Notes: generated from the sequence alone by a model not told the origin. A stretch of DNA of 64,000 nt from Protopterus annectens (GCF_019279795.1 NC_056732.1:1071693438-1071757437); one strand, 5' to 3'. Shown: positions 19,830-31,520, numbered from the stretch's first letter. Numbers and translations: made by a program.

Positions 19830-20599
19830 GCAACTTCAACTACCCCTCCATCAGCTAAGAAAGCTACTTGTGCACCAATGCACTGGCCCAACACTTCCTT
19901 GAATTCATCAATTCCAATGCCCTGGACCAGCTCATTCTTACCCCTACCAGAGGAAGCAACATCCTTAACCTGGTTATTACTAACATGGCCAACCGTTGCT
20001 CTACACCAGTAGTCAATTCCTCCCTGGTTAGATCTGACCACAAACTAATCACCATGGAAATCCACATCTCACCCCGCCACCCCAAAGGTATCCACCATGG
20101 AAAACTTCTCCAAAGCTGACTTTGGACTCCTAAAAACAAAGGTGGCTAACTTCATGACACCCATGCCAATGGACAATAGATGCACGACTGCCAAATTGTA
20201 CATAAATGCATGGAACTAGCCATTCCCAACAGAACCAAAATGCTCTGCTCCTAAACTCTGCAACAGAAGGAAGAAACTGGTGCAAAAAAAGTTGAAGCCC
20301 CAAGACTGGAAAAAATTCTCTTATTAGCCTCAACAAAAAGTTGAGATCCCTCATCTAAACCTCCAAAGCCAACTGTGAAGGCAGAACTGCAGCAGGCACT
20401 AAAAACAACCACAAAGCGTTCTATAGTTATATAAAGGATCTCCATGGAAATACCCAGATTTGCTCTGAGTTACTGCACAATGCTACCTCCTATACTAAGT
20501 CAACAGATATTGCCAACATACTGGCCAACAGATTCAGTGCCAGCTTTACCCCCCTCCCCCCAAAAGACCACTCTCAATACCAGAAGAATGCCAGGCATC

Positions 20600-21795
20600 C
20601 AACATTATTGCAGCACAGGTTAAAGCTGCATTGTCTAAGGCCAAAAATACAGCTTTCATGGGACCTGACATTATACCTGGCTGTGTTCTACATGAATTAC
20701 AAAGTGAACTGGCACCACATCTGTGTCCCCTGACCACTCAGCCTCACCTCAGGCTTTGTCCCTACTGAATGGTGCACTGGTACAGTCATCCCTCTCCTTA
20801 ACAGAGGAGCAACTACAGACCCAGGAAATTATCGTCCCATTAGCCTGACGAGTCTGATATGTAAGGCTATGGAGTGCATCATCATGGACCTAATTAACAA
20901 GGATAAAGGGAATCTCCAAACTCTAGATCCTATGGAATTTGGTTTTGTGAAAGGTAGATCATACCTGCTCAACCTGGATGACGTCTTTAAGTCAGTCACC
21001 AGAGCAGTGGATGAAAGTAAGGCAGTTCACACAGCCTACCTTGATCTGGCCAAGGGCCTTTGATACCATTCCTCACTCAGGAATTATTGATAAACTCAAC
21101 AAACTAGGCATCAACCCCTATATCATTAGGTAGGTTGCAAATTGGCTCACAGGTAGAACCTACAGTGTGAAAGTAGCTAACTCCAAGTCAGACTGCCGAC
21201 CAGTCAAGAGTGGAGTCCCACAGGGATCAGGCCTGGGTCCTCTCCTGTTTGGCATCAACTTCACAGAAGTCCAGGCCAACACAGAGGGACTCTGGCTGAC
21301 CAAATTCACAGACGACTGCAAGCTGGGAGTCATTATTAGTTCCCCAAGTGATGCAGACATCCTACAGAAAGGCCACACTGAGACCAATGAATGGTGCCGA
21401 AACCATGGCCTTAAGCTTAATGCCAAAAAATGCGTAGTCATCCCCTTTGGGAAAAAATCAGTTCTCTCGCATTGATGATAGCCCACTGAACACTGAAGGC
21501 ATTATAAGAGATCTGGGGACAAAGGCTTACAGCAACCTCTCCGAAAACCGCATTGCCACTGTGGTCAGAAAGTCCTTCTATGTGGCACATCTCATTACTA
21601 AGGGTTTTGCATCCAGGAAGAAAGAGGTCATCATTTCTCTCTCCTCTTCCCTCATTAGACCTATCATAAAGTATAAAGCCCCATTTGGCATGTACCTCAC
21701 TAGACACCTGCAACATTTGGAGAAGCCACAAAAGTACCTCACGAAGACGATTCTAGGCCTTAAACACATGTCCTACACAGACAGACTCAAATAAC
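20600..21795 (+). pseudogene. CR1 copy A reverse transcriptase and C-terminus
   Basis: RT pieces in several frames: GPDIIPGCVL, then VIPLLNRGATTDPGNYRP, then MEFGFVKGRSYLLNL and TAYLDLAKG (20869-21063). Next comes VKSGVPQGSGLGPLLFGINF and LTKFTDDCKLG (21167-21475); the usual F/YADD is FTDD here. 21447-21794 covers the thumb: RDLGTKAYSNL, AHLITKGFASRKKE, IIKYKAPFGMYLTR. At least five frame changes occur. C-terminal remnants continue to about 22100 before the 3' UTR. Confidence 0.82.
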
Positions 21796-22235
21796 TCTAG
21801 CTTTTTTCTGTCTCATATCATCTACTAAAAGGCGATCTTTGCTCGACTTACAAAGTCATGTCTGACCCAGCTCTGTTAGAAATGCTACATCTAAAGAAAT
21901 CCTAATCCCTCCACACTACACGCTCCAGAGACCTCAACCTTATTACCACAATCAACAGAACATGCAGGAGGGCAGGCTCATAAACCTTACAATACCCATG
22001 CTGTGGAATAGACTTCCCATACATGTCAAGTAGAGCACCTTACTAGCCCTCTTAAAGTGAAATCTTGATAAGTGGATGGATAACAAAGTTCACCCCAGGG
22101 ATCACTCCAGTGGCTCTACTTGATAGAGGGATTGTGAACTAACGATGGGCAGCACAATGCCAGGGTACTTCTATGGACTAGGCTTGTAAAGGCCCCAGGG
22201 CCATTAGCCTAGTACACACCTATGAAACTAAAAAT

Positions 22236-22614
22236 GCACAACTCAAACTAAATACAACTTCCTACCGCTTGATGTCAAAAACAAGTCTATAACAAAGTTT
22301 GATCTAAGCTAGCAAAACACCTCATGTTATCTACAAATGCAGTACACTCAAAACACATTTCTAAATGTACACTAATCAAGCTATGATAAATATGCAATGC
22401 ATTTTTATCAAACAGTAAAAGTTACTATTCATCAAATTGTTACAACCTGCAAGACAGCCTTGCAAATATATACTCTCAATAACTGTTAAATAACTTGCCA
22501 TCAATTCTTGGCCTGTGATTTTGTCATTTACTATGTTTGCTTAATCCAGTGTTATTCTAACTAAATAATGTACAGGTCTGTCCATTCTAATAGGTTACTG
22601 TAAACTTAATAGTT
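22236..22614. other. Unassigned spacer between two CR1 copies
   Basis: About 380 AT-rich bases with no open frame or repeat that I recognise. It separates the 3' end of CR1 copy A from the truncated 5' end of copy B. Confidence 0.45.
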
Positions 22615-22638
22615 TAAGTACTGCAAAAACTGAGGGTA

Positions 22639-23330
22639 ATGCTACTCAAAGCTAGAAGTCTAGATCTCAAAATGCACTCACTCGAGGCACTCCTTAAAAT
22701 GGAGAACATCGATATCTGTGCAGTGACTGAGACCTGGTTCAAGGCTCCAGAGAGTACCACTGTACTACCAGGCTATAACTCATACCACACTTTTCGGCCA
22801 TGTAACCTGGACCGAAACACCAAAGGCGGAAGTGTGTCCATATTCATTAAGGATATCCACACTTCCAGGCTAGTTGCTCAGCATAATGCATCCGAGGTTA
22901 TCAAAGTGCAACTAACTCTGGGCAAAACTGCAATCCAAATTGTAGCTTGCTACAGATCCCCCACCATGCCCCAGGATTCCCACTCCTCTTTTCTTGATGT
23001 GCTGGAAAATATTTGAGTTCAACCAAACACCCTAATAATGGGCGACTTCAACTACCCCACCATTAACTGGGAAAACTACTCGTGTACCAACTCCTTAGCT
23101 CAATGCTTTCTGGAATTCATAAACTCCAATGCCCTGGATCAACTTAACTTATCCACACCTCCACCAGGGGCAACAATATCCTAGACCTAGTCATTACCAA
23201 CATGAGTGACCGGTGTTCCACTCCTGAAGGCAACTCCTCATTGGTCCGATCTGACCATAAGCTAATCACCCTTGATAACCACATCCCACCCCCATTAAGG
23301 AAACCACAGTAAAATATTTCTCCAAAGCCA
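22639..23330 (+). pseudogene. CR1 copy B ORF2 endonuclease
   Basis: Open for 125 residues from MLLKARSLDLKMHSLEALL: motifs DICAVTETWFK, GGSVSIFIKD and IVACYRSPTMPQDSH. A single TGA stop (after LDVLENI) is followed in the same frame by VQPNTLIMGDFNYPTINWEN, the GDFN catalytic block, then FLEFINSNALDQL. Beyond about 23150 a frameshift occurs, after which the SDH motif is frameshifted text (SDLTIS). Base pairs AAAATATTT at 23006-23014 and 23311-23319 are the repeats across which copy C has lost 305 bases. Confidence 0.85.
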
Positions 23331-23934
23331 ACTTCATGCTTCTTAAGACAGAAGTGGTGAACTTTATGACACCCATGCAGATGGACAATACAGTTACAAC
23401 TGCTGAGTCCTACACAAATGCACTCTATAAGCACTTACACTAGTGCATGAATCGTGCTATCCCAAATAGAACCAAGACGTTATCCTCCAAAAAAAGGAAG
23501 CCAATCTGGTGGTCCACTGCCATAAACAAACTGTACAACAGAAGGAAGAAACTGTTGCAAAAGAGAGTAAAATCCCATGAGTGGAGGAGCTCCCTGGTCA
23601 GCCTCAGTAAGAAGCCGAGATCCCTTATAAGATCCTCCAAAGCTAGCTATGAAAACAAAATCGCCACTAATTCTAAGGACAACCACAAAGCATTCTAGAG
23701 CTATGTCAAGAATCTCGATGGCAACACCCAGATCTGCTCTGAGTTACAGCACAAACACACGAAAATTAGAGAGCCAACTGATATTGCCAACATCCTGGCA
23801 GATAGGTTCAGTGCTAACTTTACCCCCCCCCACCCACTTAAGGGCCCATATCTATACAGAAAGAATGCAGAGTCACTGTAATCACAACTACGCAGGTAAA
23901 AGCTGCACTCTCTAAAGCCAAAAACACAGCATCC

Positions 23935-25380
23935 ATGGGACCAGACAACATCCCAGTCTGCATTTTACACAAACTTCAGAACGAACTGGCTCCCCACTTA
24001 AGCATCATGTTCAATAATAGCCTCGCATCAAGCTTTGTACCCACTGAATGGCGCACAGCAACAGTTATCCCACTCCACAAAGGGGGAGCCACCACTGATC
24101 CCGGGAACTATCGACCTATTAGCCTGATGAGCCTGGTCTGCAAGGCCATGGAACGTATCATCATGGAACTCATAAACAAAGACATTGGTAACCTCCAAAC
24201 TCTGGATCCCACCCAGTTCGGGTTTGTGAAAGGCAGATCATGCCTTCTGAACCTGATCAACTTCTTTGAGGCAGTCACCAAAGCCGTAGATGAGGGCAAG
24301 GTGGTTCACACAGCCCATCTTGACCTCACCAAGGCTTTCGACACCATCCCCCATTCTGGAATTATAGCTAAACTCACTAAACTAGGTATAAATCCCTATG
24401 TCACAAGATGGGTTGCAAACTGGCTCACTGACAGAACCCACACTGTAAAAGTTGCAGACTCCAAATCTGACCTCACAGCAGTGACAAGTGGAGTACTACA
24501 GGGTTCCATCCTGGGACCTCTCTTGTTTGTTATCTACTTCTATGAAGTACAAGCTAACACAGAAGGCCTCTGGCTAACGAAGTTTGCTGTTGACTGCAAA
24601 CTAGGAGCCATAGTCAAGTCCTCACATGATGTGGACATCCTACAGAAGAGCCTCGCTGAGACAGATGCCTAGTGTCAGAGCCATGGTCTTAAGCGCAATG
24701 CCAAAAAGTGCAATGTCATCCCCTTTGGTAAAAACTCTGTACCCGTGAACTACCACATAGGCAGCAATCTACTTAACACCAAATGTGTGATAAGAGACCT
24801 TGGGACCCAGGTGGACAGTAGTCTCTCCTTTGATAGTCACATTGCCACAGTAGTCAAGAAGTCCTTCTACATGGCACACCTCATCATAAAAGGGTTCTCA
24901 TCTAGGAAAAAAGAGGTAATTGTTCCCCTCTACTCGACACTCATTAGACCCATTATAGAGTACAATGTACCTCACAAAGAGGATTACTGGCCACAAACAG
25001 ATGCCCTACACTGACCGTCTCAAAAAAACTCCAGCTTTACTCCGTAGCATATTGCCTACTCCGAGGTGATCTCTGCCTAACATATAAAGCTATGTCAAAC
25101 CCAGAGCTGTTGGACATGCTACACCTAAAGAAATCCCAATCCCTCCGAGCTACACGCTCTAGGGACCTAAACCTTGTCACCACAATAAACAGGACATGCT
25201 GGAGGGATAGATTCCTGTCCCAGAGACTTCCCATACTCTGGAACAGGCTCCCCATCAATGTCAAGCAAAGTTCTTCATTAGCACTCTTCAAGAAAAATCT
25301 TGATGAGTGGATGGGAAATAGGAAATACACCCCGGGGATCACTTCTGTGTCTCCGCTCAACAGTGGCACAGGAAAATAAC
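23935..25380 (+). pseudogene. CR1 copy B reverse transcriptase and C-terminus
   Basis: 23935-24672 is 245 residues of RT: MGPDNIPVCILHKLQNELAP, TVIPLHKGGATTDPGNYRPI, TQFGFVKGRSCLLNL, HTAHLDLTKAFDTIPHSGII, SGVLQGSILGPLLFVIYF. The catalytic box reads FAVDCK, so the first Asp of F/YADD has become Val: this enzyme would be inactive even if translated. 24745-25014 is the thumb (IRDLGTQVDSSLSFDSHIATVV, LIRPIIEYN). 25092-25379 is the C-terminus, with the family signature PILWNRLPINVKQSSSLALF and KKNLDEWMGNR. Confidence 0.88.
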
Positions 25381-25465
25381 TTTCTTGGGTGGCGTAAGCC
25401 AGGGTACCTTGTTGGCTAGGCTTATGTAGGCCCTTGGGCTGATAGCCTAGTACCTACCTATGAAC

Positions 25466-26175
25466 CTATAAGTACATATACCATCAGATTATGAGCAGAA
25501 TGTTTACATGTTGCCTTTATCCATGAGGAATAAGGCAATATCCACTTACATAACACCTCTGCCCCCCACACCTCATGATTCTTTGTCTGTGAGGTAAATA
25601 GGGAGTGCTGTAGCAGCATTGTTCCCTTAAAGACATTTCATAGAGATTTTACAGAGATTTCATGGAGATTGTTACAGGATCCCTTTTCAAAGAAAGTCAT
25701 TGACAGATCTACATGTTCATCATAAGCCAACTCTCCTGAACACTTACTGCTAAAAGACGTTTCTTGCAGCCAAGAGAATTTGACATTCAAGAAAATGAGG
25801 TCCGTTTGTATAATCCCTAAGAAAGCTGTAGGGCAGAGATAGAAGCAGTGCCAGTACAAGGCAAAAACAGTATTCATGTAAGCATGCAGAGACTCTGCCT
25901 ACCTGCTTTTGTGGTGCAAGTCTTTATTCTGGGTGTGTAACTGTCATGGTACATTTACAGGTTTGGCACAGTTTTTAAAAATACATATATTTTTTGTTCT
26001 GGGACTAGTGTAGGATGCAGTTCAGGTTAATATTGCACCTAGCAATTCCGGACGCTCCAATCAACTTGAATTTTAACCCACTCACAATAAAGCTTGTTTT
26101 CTTTTTAAACTGTAGAATTTTTTATTTTTTTTTTACATTTGTAGTAAGTGGATTCCTATAGTTTTGACCACTGGC
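25466..26175. other. Unassigned DNA
   Basis: About 700 bases after the CR1 copy B 3' end. The minus-strand frame 25638-25877 has no recognisable motif. No repeat structure is visible. Confidence 0.45.
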
Positions 26176-26236
26176 GGAAGGCACCCCAGCTGTGTAGGGC
26201 TACAATGCTTTTCATACGTTCAGCCCACAAACCAGT

Positions 26237-26640
26237 ATGAAAGAACCAAAGAAGGTGGTGTATCCATCTTTATTAAGGATAAGTAGAGTTCTAGACTGGT
26301 CAAACAGTATGACTCTCGAGCTACTCCATGTCCAATTAACTATAGGCAATGCCCTGTATTACATCACAGCTAGTTATAGGTCCTCCACCATGAAACAGGA
26401 AAAGAATACCACATACCTGGACTTACTGGACTCGCTTGCCATACAGCCCAACACCTTACTCATGGGTGATTTTCATTATCCTACCATCGAATGGGAAATA
26501 TGGATGACCACAAACGTGCAGCCTCACAGGTTCTTGGACTTTGTAAATGCAAATGCTCTGGAACAGCTAAGTCAGCACACCAACAAGGGGCTCAAATGTC
26601 CTGGACATAGTACTTACTAACATGGGAGAGCACTGCAACT
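26237..26640 (+). pseudogene. CR1 copy D endonuclease remnant
   Basis: Reads GGVSIFIKD in one frame, then ELLHVQLTIGNALYYITASY, RSSTMKQEKNTTYLDLLDSL, NTLLMGDFHYPTIEWE (GDFN-type block with H for N) and FLDFVNANALEQLSQ. These match copy B in order. It lacks the N-terminal TETW block, and the SDH-type block appears as a frameshifted SLVRLDHKSV near 26660. Confidence 0.78.
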
Positions 26641-26989
26641 CCCATGTGATGTCCTCTCTGGTAAGATTGGATCATAAATCAGTCAGATTCGATGTAACTA
26701 TATGACTAGATACCCCATCAACTCAAAACTGCTAAAGAATTATTCAAAGACAAATTACATCCTACTAAGTGATGGTGTAAGAAGTGTCAAAGCTCCCTCG
26801 AATGCAGATAATATGGACTCTTATGCAGAGGTGTACACCAATGACTTGTATAACCACTTAAGTAGTTATACAGAATTGCCCATACCGGACCGGATTAAAA
26901 TCAGGTCTTGCCGAAAAAAACAAACCACTCTGGTGGACCCCTGCAGCAATGAATGACATCACCCATACTCAACCAGATGTTAATAGCCA

Positions 26990-28400
26990 ACCTGCTTGCT
27001 GACAGATTTGGAGTCAACTTCATCCTGTCCCCTCCAGTCATCCCTCAAATTATACCTAACACTATTCCTCAGCTTATTATCTCAAGATAGCAGATCATCT
27101 TGTTGCTCTCCAAGGCCAAAAAACAGGACCAATAGGACCTAACCACATCACAGGTTGCCTTTTAAACAACTTAAATATGACCTAGCAGACTCACTTTGAT
27201 CCCTGTTTAACCACATCCTACCAGCTAGCTAGGTTCTGGCAGAATGGAGGACAGCAACAGTAATTAATCCCTCTGCACAAAGAGGGGCTATAAACTGGCC
27301 CTGGGAATTACAGGCCCATAAGCATGACTAGCCTCAACTGCAAGGCCATGAAAAGAATCACTATGGACCTTATTAACAAAGACACAGGTAATCTCTAAAC
27401 TCTGGATCCAACCCAGTTAGGATTCATTAAAGGTAGATCATGCCTGTTAAACAAACGAGGTTGACTTCTTCGAGAAAGTCACCAAGGCCCTGGATGAGGG
27501 AAAGATGGGTCTATATCAGAACACTGAAGTATTAAAACTTTGAATGTTCTGATATTGAACACTATTCAGTGAATGCTAAGAATAGCGAAGCTGCAGAACA
27601 GCGAATTCTTTCCTCGGGAAAGAATTTGGTTGGCCGTTTCTGTGGCTTCGCTATTCTTAGCGCTGTGGTGGAAAGTTAAGGGTTGGTTTCAGGTAAGTGT
27701 GTGATTGTTTGTACGTTAGGGTTAGGGGTGGGTTAAGTGAGTTAGGGTTAGGGGCGGTTAAGTGAGTTAAGGTTAGGGCATGGGTTAGGCGTGTGTGTGA
27801 TAGTGACAAACTTTAGGGTTGGGGCGGTTTAAGTGAGTTAGGGTTAGGGTGCGGGATAGGTGAGTGTGCGATAGTGACGGACCTTAGGGTTAGGGTTAAG
27901 GTAAGTGGGTAGATAGTAGTGTATGTTTAGTTTAGTGTAGCGTTAGATGTAAGAATTTAAGTGTATGTGTGTGGTTGCTGTTTATTTGATGTGCTTGTGT
28001 TGTGTGTATGTGTTTCGGAGCAGCAATTTTTTTCCATGGGAAAAGATTTGCTGTTCTGAATGTTCAGTCTTTTCATGTTTAGATGCTTTGGGGCCAATGA
28101 AATAGCGTTCGCTATTTTCATCTTTCGATAACGTGATATAAACACGGAAAGATGATGCATACCACCTATCTTGACCTAGCCAAGGCATTTGACATAGTCC
28201 CCCACTCAGGTATTATACAGAAACTTTTCCATTTGGGAATTATCTCCTACATTACCAGATGGGTAGCCAACTGGCTCACTGAAAGGACACACTGTCAAAG
28301 TGGGCAACTTCACCTCTAGCTAAAGACCAGACACCAGTGGTGTAAGGTTCTGTGCTGGATCCTATACTGGTTGGAATTTATTTCTCAGAAATCCAGTTAA
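26990..28400 (+). pseudogene. CR1 copy D reverse transcriptase remnant
   Basis: Stop-ridden RT in several frames: GPIGPNHI-type text at about 27130, a GNYRPISMTSL block near 27310, KDTGNL with a TLDPTQLGFIKGRSCL box near 27380-27440, then VTKALDEGKM. The inverted-repeat element interrupts here. On its far side MHTTYLDLAKAFDIVPHSGI continues the same reading (28150-28215), then WVANWLTERTH. The VPQG block is degenerate (GVRFCAGS). YADD is not reached. Confidence 0.75.
27508..28145. mobile_element. 638-bp inverted-repeat DNA element with telomere-like blocks (MITE family 2, copy 1)
   Basis: Inserted in CR1 copy D with a target duplication GGAAAGAT(G) at 27499-27507 and 28146-28154. The host RT reading continues cleanly across it. 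Ends: GGGTCTATATCA on the left (counting the shared G) and the complement of GTGTTTATATCA on the right, 10 of 12 matching. Inside is a hairpin with stem GCTAAGAATAGCGAAGC (about 27578) and GCTTCGCTATTCTTAG (about 27645), and about 230 bases rich in GTTAGGG. The block GCGATAGTGACGGACCTTAG (27868-27887) recurs in the element at 60675-61190. No protein is encoded. Confidence 0.88.
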
Positions 28401-28790
28401 ACTTTGACAGTACTAAATTCAAGTCCAATGAAGAAGGTTGTTTGACTGGCAGCCTTAAAAGAAAAACTCTCAAGAAAGTCTTGAATAGTTTATTTGATGC
28501 CAACGAACAAGAATCTGGCTGAGGAAGAAAAGTGAAAACTGAAGCCAACTGTACTGTAAATGTTGAACAAAGTGGTACCTGCATCAAATAGCTTGCTAGA
28601 AACTGCAAAACATCAGTAGCTAAGGCATTTAAGAGGTTGATCTGATGAGATGTTATAAAAAGAGCAAAATGCTTCCATTTACTGAAGTAGACGAGTAGAA
28701 ACTGTCTGGAATTCAGACAATATCCTAATGATACCTTGATATAAGGCAAGATACTTGGCAATCACTGGAAAACACAATTTTGTAAAATCT
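28378..28790 (-). pseudogene. DIRS-G: tyrosine recombinase N-terminal fragment
   Basis: A minus-strand frame of 127 residues. LMQVPLCSTFTVQLASVFTF, SLASNKLFKTFLRVFLLRLP and DLNLVLSKF align in order with the N-terminal SAM-like half of the DIRS-A recombinase (LDKGLSFSSIKVHAAAISAH, FSHPLFKQFLRG, DLNFVLEKL). Catalytic Arg, HxxR and Tyr are absent, so only the DNA-binding half remains. It lies outside the terminal repeat of DIRS-B and abuts CR1 copy D, so it is a separate, older DIRS remnant. Confidence 0.65.
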
Positions 28791-28839
28791 TACCATAAAA
28801 AGAAGTTATGTACTCACTAATATTCCATCTGTGTTCTCC

Positions 28840-28990
28840 ATTTTCTTTCTTCCTCAACCTATGGGTTCGGATCTGATCCCTCTGATCCAACTCGACTGCT
28901 ATAATAGCTCGTGGTAACCAAAAAACTCTCGAACTTCTCAGTCACCCATAATTCAACTTTCCTAAGTACCTCAGATCTTATCTGCTAATA
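28840..28990. repeat. DIRS-B inverted terminal repeat, 3' side
   Basis: From TTTTCTTTCTTCCTCAACC through AACCAAAAAACTCTCGAACTT to TCAGATCTTATCTGC. Its reverse complement is at 34175-34325, where AGAGTTTTTTGGTTATCAC is the clearest shared block. The outermost bases (28803-28840) are repeated in the ICR. Confidence 0.85.
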
Positions 28991-29104
28991 GAAGTAAAAT
29001 AAAATATCAGGAGGAGAGAAATCTGGAGCTCAGTAGAAGGGAAGTGGCAAACCATGAACACCCAGCTCTTCTAGGAGTTTTGAATGTAATGGGCTGGTGG
29101 GTAG

Positions 29105-29205
29105 GGAGTTGAAGAATGAAAATGTACAACAGATGGAACGTTATGGTGAGTACATAACTTCTTTATCTGATGTTGTCAATTTTAATTCTATCCTCAACTT
29201 ATGGA
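29105..29205. repeat. DIRS-B internal complementary region
   Basis: The first half (ACAGATGGAACGTTATGG, GTGAGTACATAACTTCTTT) is the reverse complement of 28803-28845. The second half (ATCTGATGTTGTCAATTTTA, CTATCCTCAAC) is the reverse complement of the 5' end at about 34290-34330. The arrangement is the same as in DIRS-A, although the two families share little primary sequence here. Confidence 0.82.
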
Positions 29206-29249
29206 ACAGAGGCCCCAGCTACCTTAGACCTGGGTGGACTCAAGGATGT

Positions 29250-29530
29250 CCAAAGCACTTTAAAAGAGGGTCCTTCCCGAAAAGGCTTGGCAGAGTTAAT
29301 GTGATGCAACTAAAGCACCTTGGAAACCAACATGAAAATTAGAAATTGCTGCTAAATGGACTTGGATTGCTGCTGATGATGAACCTTCTTTGAAAAGTTA
29401 CGCTAAAAAGTCAAGGATATCATGAATAGGAGCACAGAAAGGATCAATGTTATTCTGAAGAGCCCAGTGAATGAATCATTTACATTTACTGGAATATAGT
29501 TTACGTGTCGAAAGCTTATGAGCGGACAGG
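29250..29530 (-). pseudogene. DIRS-B tyrosine recombinase, N-terminal remnant
   Basis: Minus-strand text LSTRKLYSSKCKWFIHWAL, DILDFLA and AAIQVHLAAISNFHVGFQG matches the core-binding N-terminal domain of the DIRS-A recombinase (PSTRKVYAEKWKRF, VHAAAISAHY). It then stops abruptly about 50 bases before the ICR, where roughly 800 bases of catalytic domain would be expected. Arg, HxxR and Tyr are absent. The region from 29540 to 29990 upstream holds degraded RNase H-to-recombinase linker. Confidence 0.72.
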
Positions 29531-30012
29531 AGTATATGTCAGACTGGACAGGACAACATAAGTTGCCTGGCTATTAGTGGAACTGGAGAAACCAGGCCAT
29601 CAGACGGAGCCTGGGTATATCTGGGTGAATCATTCCTGTCAGGCGAGACAGGAGGTCTGGAGTCAGATGCAGAATCCACAGACAATGAAGTGAATGAGGC
29701 CAAAGAAAGGGGAACCAAAACTGTCAAGGCCAATATGGTGCAATGAGGATTACTTTGCTCTTCAACCTAGCTACTTTCTGAAAAAAATTTGGGATTAATG
29801 GAGTCAAAGGAAAGGCATAACGAAGGCTGCGGGGCCAACTGTGAAGAAAAGCATCGCTCCATGACTCCCCACTTGGGGGGATCAGGGAAAACTAGTTGTG
29901 GTACTTGTTTAGGGGACAGGTGAAAAGATTGCAGCAAGGCTGACACCATTGACAGAATATCCTGTCACATTCTTATTGAGGGACAATTCATGTGGTAGAA
30001 GAATGCACCTGC

Positions 30013-31520
30013 TCAACTTGTCTTATAACACTGGGCTTCCCTGGAATATGAAGTACTATGAGAAAGTGGTTGGATGAGCTCGCCCAATGCCACACCGAGA
30101 GACTCTTGACACAAGTGGTTAGATCTAGTTCCTCCTTGTTTGTTGATATACCAGACTACTGACATGTTGTCTGTTTGAATTGCAATCGTTCCTAAAGGAA
30201 GAGCATTTTGTAAAGCCTGCAATACTAATAGCACTGCTCTCATCTCTAGGACGTTGATATGCAAGTTGGCCTCTGTGGGGGACCAAGTTCCTCGGATTGT
30301 TTTGTCCAGAAAATGCCCCCCCACCCCACCCCACCCCCCACCCTAGCTGGGAAGCATCTGTGGTCACTGTGGCCTTGGGCTGAGGGAGAACAAATGGAAG
30401 ACCTTGTAGTATCTGATCTGAATGAATCCATGATTTTAGGGGTTTTTTTTGCAAATATTGCTAATCTTTATCTGAATCAACATTGGTTGTTGGATAGACC
30501 ATTGTGCTGATAACAGCCATTGCAGAATTCTCAAGTGAAATCTGGCCAGCGGGACTAGCGTTATTGCTACCACCATGGATCTTAGAGTTTGAAGAGCCAG
30601 CCATGCAGAGATCTTGCTGCTGCAGATTATTTTTGTGACTTGCAATCTAATCTGACTGTCTCCAATCTTTAAGGGGGAAGTGAGGCTATCCTATCTTTTG
30701 TGTTGAGAGCTACTCCTATAAAGTTTAAACTTTGAGTGGGCTCTAGACAGGATTTCTCATAATTTATGGATATCCCTAAACATGAACACATCTGGAGAAT
30801 GTTGTCTCTTGCCTTCAAAAGTTGATGCCTGGTCGAGGCAGAAATGAGCCAGTCGTCTAGATATGCAAACACCTGGAATCCATGGAGTCTCAAGTGAGCT
30901 GTTACTACTGCCATGCACTTGGGAAACACCATGGGGGCTGTGGTGATACCAAAGAGCATACCTCCTGGATCATTTGTTCATCTTTATGTGATAATACGAA
31001 TCCTGAAGGTCTATCGAGCACATCAGTCATTCTTTTCCAAAAAAGGAAGAATGGACTGAACCATGACCATCTGGAACTTCTTTCATCAAATTGATTTGTT
31101 CAAGTTGCTGAGATCCAAAACTGGTCTCCAGTCTCCTGTTTTCTTTGGCACTAAAAAGAATCTTGAGTAAGTTCCAGATCCTCTCTGTTCTGGTGGGACC
31201 CCTTAGATGACTCGTTTTTCTAGAAGCTTTTGTACCTGAATAGCTGCTCGCTCCCTCTGAGTGGAACTTCAAGGATTTTTATATACTGGGGAGGGAAAAG
31301 GGAAGAGGGTATAATAGCCTCTGGAAATGATCCTCTGCACTCGGATATCTGACGTTATTTTCAGCCAGGCTCTCCAGTGCAGGGACAGCTGACCCCCAAT
31401 TACCTCCAGAAGAGGTAAATTGGGCCTCCATTCAGGAGCTCTGGAAGGGTCTGCCAAAGAAAGTTTCTCTGGACCCTTGGTTTTGCGATCATCCTCTGCT
31501 ACAACGGCAGAGACTACCAT
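30013..31520 (-). pseudogene. DIRS-B reverse transcriptase/RNase H
   Basis: Minus strand, in overlapping frames. 31269-31520: GGQLSLHWRAWLKI and ISRGYYTLFPF, the N-terminal RT block. 31027-31272: further fingers. 30669-30959: MLFGITTAPMVFPKCM and FAYLDDWLIS, with the YLDD catalytic pair kept, then NFIGVALNT. 30436-30645: primer-grip region. 30125-30454: VTTDASQLGWGVGWGGGAF, an RNase H start with a G-rich low-complexity insert. 30013-30324: INVLEMRAVLLVLQAL, IQTDNMSVVWYINKQGG. Three or more frameshifts separate the pieces. Confidence 0.85.

Larger units (their letters stand above)
18676..22235 (+). mobile_element. CR1-like LINE copy A
   Basis: Plus-strand LINE with the remains of ORF1 (SGNH esterase), ORF2 endonuclease and RT, and the 3' UTR. 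It is close in sequence to copies B and C. The 3' end near GTACACACCTATGAAAC matches the 3' end of copy B, without a poly-A tail, as in CR1 elements. The 5' limit is not sharp; text before about 18690 is not recognisable. Multiple stops and frameshifts make it inactive. Confidence 0.85.
22615..25465 (+). mobile_element. CR1-like LINE copy B (5' truncated)
   Basis: Plus-strand LINE starting just before ORF2 (AAAACTGAGGGTAATGCTAC, matched at the ORF1-ORF2 junction of copy C). It contains endonuclease, RT, C-terminal domain and 3' UTR. The 3' end is GTACCTACCTATGAACC, shared with copy A. It is the best preserved ORF2 of the family in the window, yet it has several stops and frameshifts. ORF1 is absent, a usual outcome of incomplete reverse transcription. 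Confidence 0.88.
26180..28405 (+). mobile_element. CR1-like LINE copy D (split by an inverted-repeat element)
   Basis: A more diverged plus-strand copy of the same CR1 family, truncated at both ends. Endonuclease text (26237-26620) is followed by RT pieces up to 27507. It is interrupted by a 638-bp element (27508-28145) and resumes at 28146 within the same codon region. It ends around 28405, where a minus-strand DIRS fragment begins. ORF1 and the C-terminus are missing. Confidence 0.82.

Noticed and set aside
27690..27910. Run of GTTAGGG repeats read as a chromosome end or interstitial telomere
   Set aside because: It is irregular and lies inside a bounded 638-bp element with a target duplication, so it is element sequence.
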